Shown here: piece by piece, positions 63,078 through 64,000 of the stretch
Layout of the letters: each line of letters starts with the position of its first letter
Position numbering within the stretch: the stretch's first letter is position 1
Assembly: GCF_042683165.1 (NCBI RefSeq)
Contig: NZ_JBHUIZ010000006.1
Location: forward strand, 124,001-188,000
Length of the DNA stretch: 64,000 nucleotides
From: Tigheibacillus halophilus
GTDB taxonomy: Bacteria > Bacillota > Bacilli > Bacillales > Amphibacillaceae
Direction of reading: 5' to 3'
The notes under the pieces: generated by a model
Databases searched by the model: none
Told to the model about the DNA's origin: nothing
Seen by the model: only the letters and a program-made list of their open reading frames with translations
Made by a program: the position numbers and the translations under genes

Positions 63078-63112
63078 CAGAGAATTTGGATGGTTTATCC
63101 AGCAATTCTCTG
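63078..63112. terminator. Hairpin between the P-loop gene and fadF
   Basis: CAGAGAATT pairs with AATTCTCTG, and an inner TGGAT/ATCCA stem extends it. There is no U-tract, so termination is uncertain. Confidence 0.45.
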
Positions 63113-63154
63113 CTCCCTGTATGGCATAAAAATGAACTGACAGAAAAATATCAG

Positions 63155-63184
63155 TTGACTGAATGATCATTCATAATCTATAGT
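63155..63184 (+). promoter_or_regulatory. Promoter of fadF with FadR-like operator
   Basis: TTGACT (63155-63160) and TATAGT (63179-63184) are 18 bp apart. The perfect palindrome TGAATGATCATTCA (63160-63173) lies within the spacer. Its halves match the FadR half-site TGAATGA, known to repress fatty-acid degradation in B. subtilis, but the published consensus has four more bases between the halves. Repression until long-chain acyl-CoA is present would be expected if this is FadR. Confidence 0.6.
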
Positions 63185-63234
63185 AGAGATAGCATGGAAG
63201 AATAAATAGTTTGGATTACATGATTATTTAAATA

Positions 63235-63248
63235 TGTAAACGTTACCA
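63235..63248 (+). promoter_or_regulatory. Candidate cre site in the fadF leader
   Basis: TGTAAACGTTACCA matches the CcpA cre consensus with one mismatch. It lies about 50 bp past the promoter, where CcpA binding acts as a roadblock. Confidence 0.5.
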
Positions 63249-63282
63249 AAAAGCATCGATTTCGGCAAAGGGGGAACTGGAG

Positions 63283-64000
63283 TTGTCTGTATTTTTGACT
63301 GTAAATGCAATAGCATTCATCGCTATCGTAGCATATGGCATCTACTTGTTCGCCAGGGTGGTGGCGACAAGGGTTACGTACATCAAGATGGGAAAGAAGT
63401 CAGCATTTGATCTTCAGCTGAAGGAAAGGGTCGAGAAGATCATCAAGATTGTCTTCGGGCAGTCCAAGCTCTTGAAGGATAAAAAATCAGGAACATATCA
63501 TGTCATGATGTTCTATGGTTTTTTATTGGTACAGTTCGGTGCCATCGATATGTTTGTGAAGGGTCTCTCACCTGGGGCGCATCTGCCTTTCGGACCAGTT
63601 TACCCGGCTTTTACTTTTTTCCAGGAAATCGTTACCCTGATGATCCTGGTTGCGGTCGTTTGGGCTTTCCATCGGCGCTATATTGAGAAGCTTGTCAGGC
63701 TGAAACGAGGATTTAAAGCAGGACTTGTTCTTTTATTCATTGGCATATTGATGATCTCTGTGCTGTTTGGCAATGCAATGATGATGGTATGGCACGGAGA
63801 AGCGTTGACATGGTCTGAACCAGTTGCCAGTTTAATAGCGGGTGCATGCAGCTGGCTGTCGCCAACTGCAGCTGCAGTAATGTTTTTCATCTTTTGGTGG
63901 ATCCATACAGTCACCATTTTGACTTTCCTCGTATATGTGCCGCAATCCAAGCATGCACACTTGATTGCTGCGCCTGTGAATGTGTTCTTGAGCAAGCATG
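63283..64000 (+). CDS. fadF: Iron-sulfur/membrane protein FadF (YwjF), N-terminal part
   Basis: The frame starts at TTG 63283, eight bases after GGGGG, and is open to the window end (about 239 residues). Five hydrophobic segments (FLTVNAIAFIAIVAYGIYLF, YHVMMFYGFLLVQFGAI, EIVTLMILVAVVWAFHRRYI, AGLVLLFIGILMISVLFG, AAVMFFIFWWIHTVTILTFL) form the cytochrome b-like membrane domain of YwjF/FadF proteins. The iron-sulfur part (HdrD-like) should lie beyond the window. FadF is linked to beta-oxidation, carrying electrons from acyl-CoA dehydrogenation to the chain. Confidence 0.85.
   Translation, partial: MSVFLTVNAIAFIAIVAYGIYLFARVVATRVTYIKMGKKSAFDLQLKERVEKIIKIVFGQSKLLKDKKSGTYHVMMFYGFLLVQFGAIDMFVKGLSPGAHLPFGPVYPAFTFFQEIVTLMILVAVVWAFHRRYIEKLVRLKRGFKAGLVLLFIGILMISVLFGNAMMMVWHGEALTWSEPVASLIAGACSWLSPTAAAVMFFIFWWIHTVTILTFLVYVPQSKHAHLIAAPVNVFLSKH

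Overview
The window is a piece of a low-GC Gram-positive chromosome from the family Bacillaceae. Evidence: strong Shine-Dalgarno sequences with many TTG/GTG starts, spore genes (gerQ, ligD/ku), the coproporphyrin-pathway enzyme HemQ, LipL-type lipoyl transfer, cre-like sites, and a block from about 48.7 kb to the end whose genes and order resemble the ywd-ywf-ywg-ywh-ywi-ywj region of Bacillus subtilis (ywdI, ywdK, gerQ, hemQ, pta, lipL, ywfO, ywgA, ywhD, guaC, pbpG-like, ywiB, argS, fadF). The genus cannot be fixed from sequence alone; a halotolerant Bacillaceae would fit. No rRNA, tRNA or CRISPR array was seen.

Layout. 0-2 kb: end of a sodium:alanine symporter, a fourfold 52-bp tandem repeat, and a NERD-domain gene broken by an in-frame stop inside its zinc ribbon. 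2.3-4 kb: a lone hutH behind a cre-overlapped promoter and a 5' leader that encodes a histidine-rich 27-residue peptide running through a strong hairpin. 4.3-14 kb: an HxlR sensor, then a taurine-dissimilation cluster (GntR/UTRA regulator, alanine dehydrogenase, taurine:pyruvate aminotransferase, LysR, sulfoacetaldehyde acetyltransferase) followed by a second LysR and an APC permease. 14.4-23.5 kb: M29 aminopeptidase, PadR/DUF2812 pair with operator, RecQ, a CPA1 antiporter with a TrkA domain, a dispersed repeat and an IS1182 remnant. 23.7-31.9 kb: phosphoglucomutase, TerC-family manganese exporter behind a yybP-ykoY riboswitch, DUF488, SDR, two small or unknown genes, OsmC, cystine symporter. 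31.9-34.8 kb: divergent ligD and ku for end joining, with a SigG-like promoter for ligD. 35-40 kb: acyltransferase, guanine riboswitch-xpt-pbuX, YjiH-like membrane protein. 40-48 kb: AarF kinase and phasin-like partner, a diheme TsdA-like cytochrome c lipoprotein divergent from a three-gene cytochrome oxidase operon, and a YerD-like glutamate synthase-family protein. 48-64 kb: the conserved ywd-ywj block, ending in the 5' part of fadF behind a promoter with a FadR-like palindrome and a cre-like site.

How genes work together. Tpa moves the amino group of taurine to pyruvate, Ald regenerates pyruvate and releases ammonium, and Xsc converts sulfoacetaldehyde and phosphate to acetyl phosphate and sulfite; Pta at 51.7 kb can carry acetyl phosphate into acetyl-CoA. 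The purine genes (xpt-pbuX, guaC) salvage guanine and xanthine. The most unusual item is the hutH leader: a His-codon-rich peptide whose stop codon lies at the end of a hairpin, so that translation with ample histidine should unfold the hairpin. This is the reverse of biosynthetic his attenuation and would suit a catabolic gene. It is an inference from sequence and needs a test.
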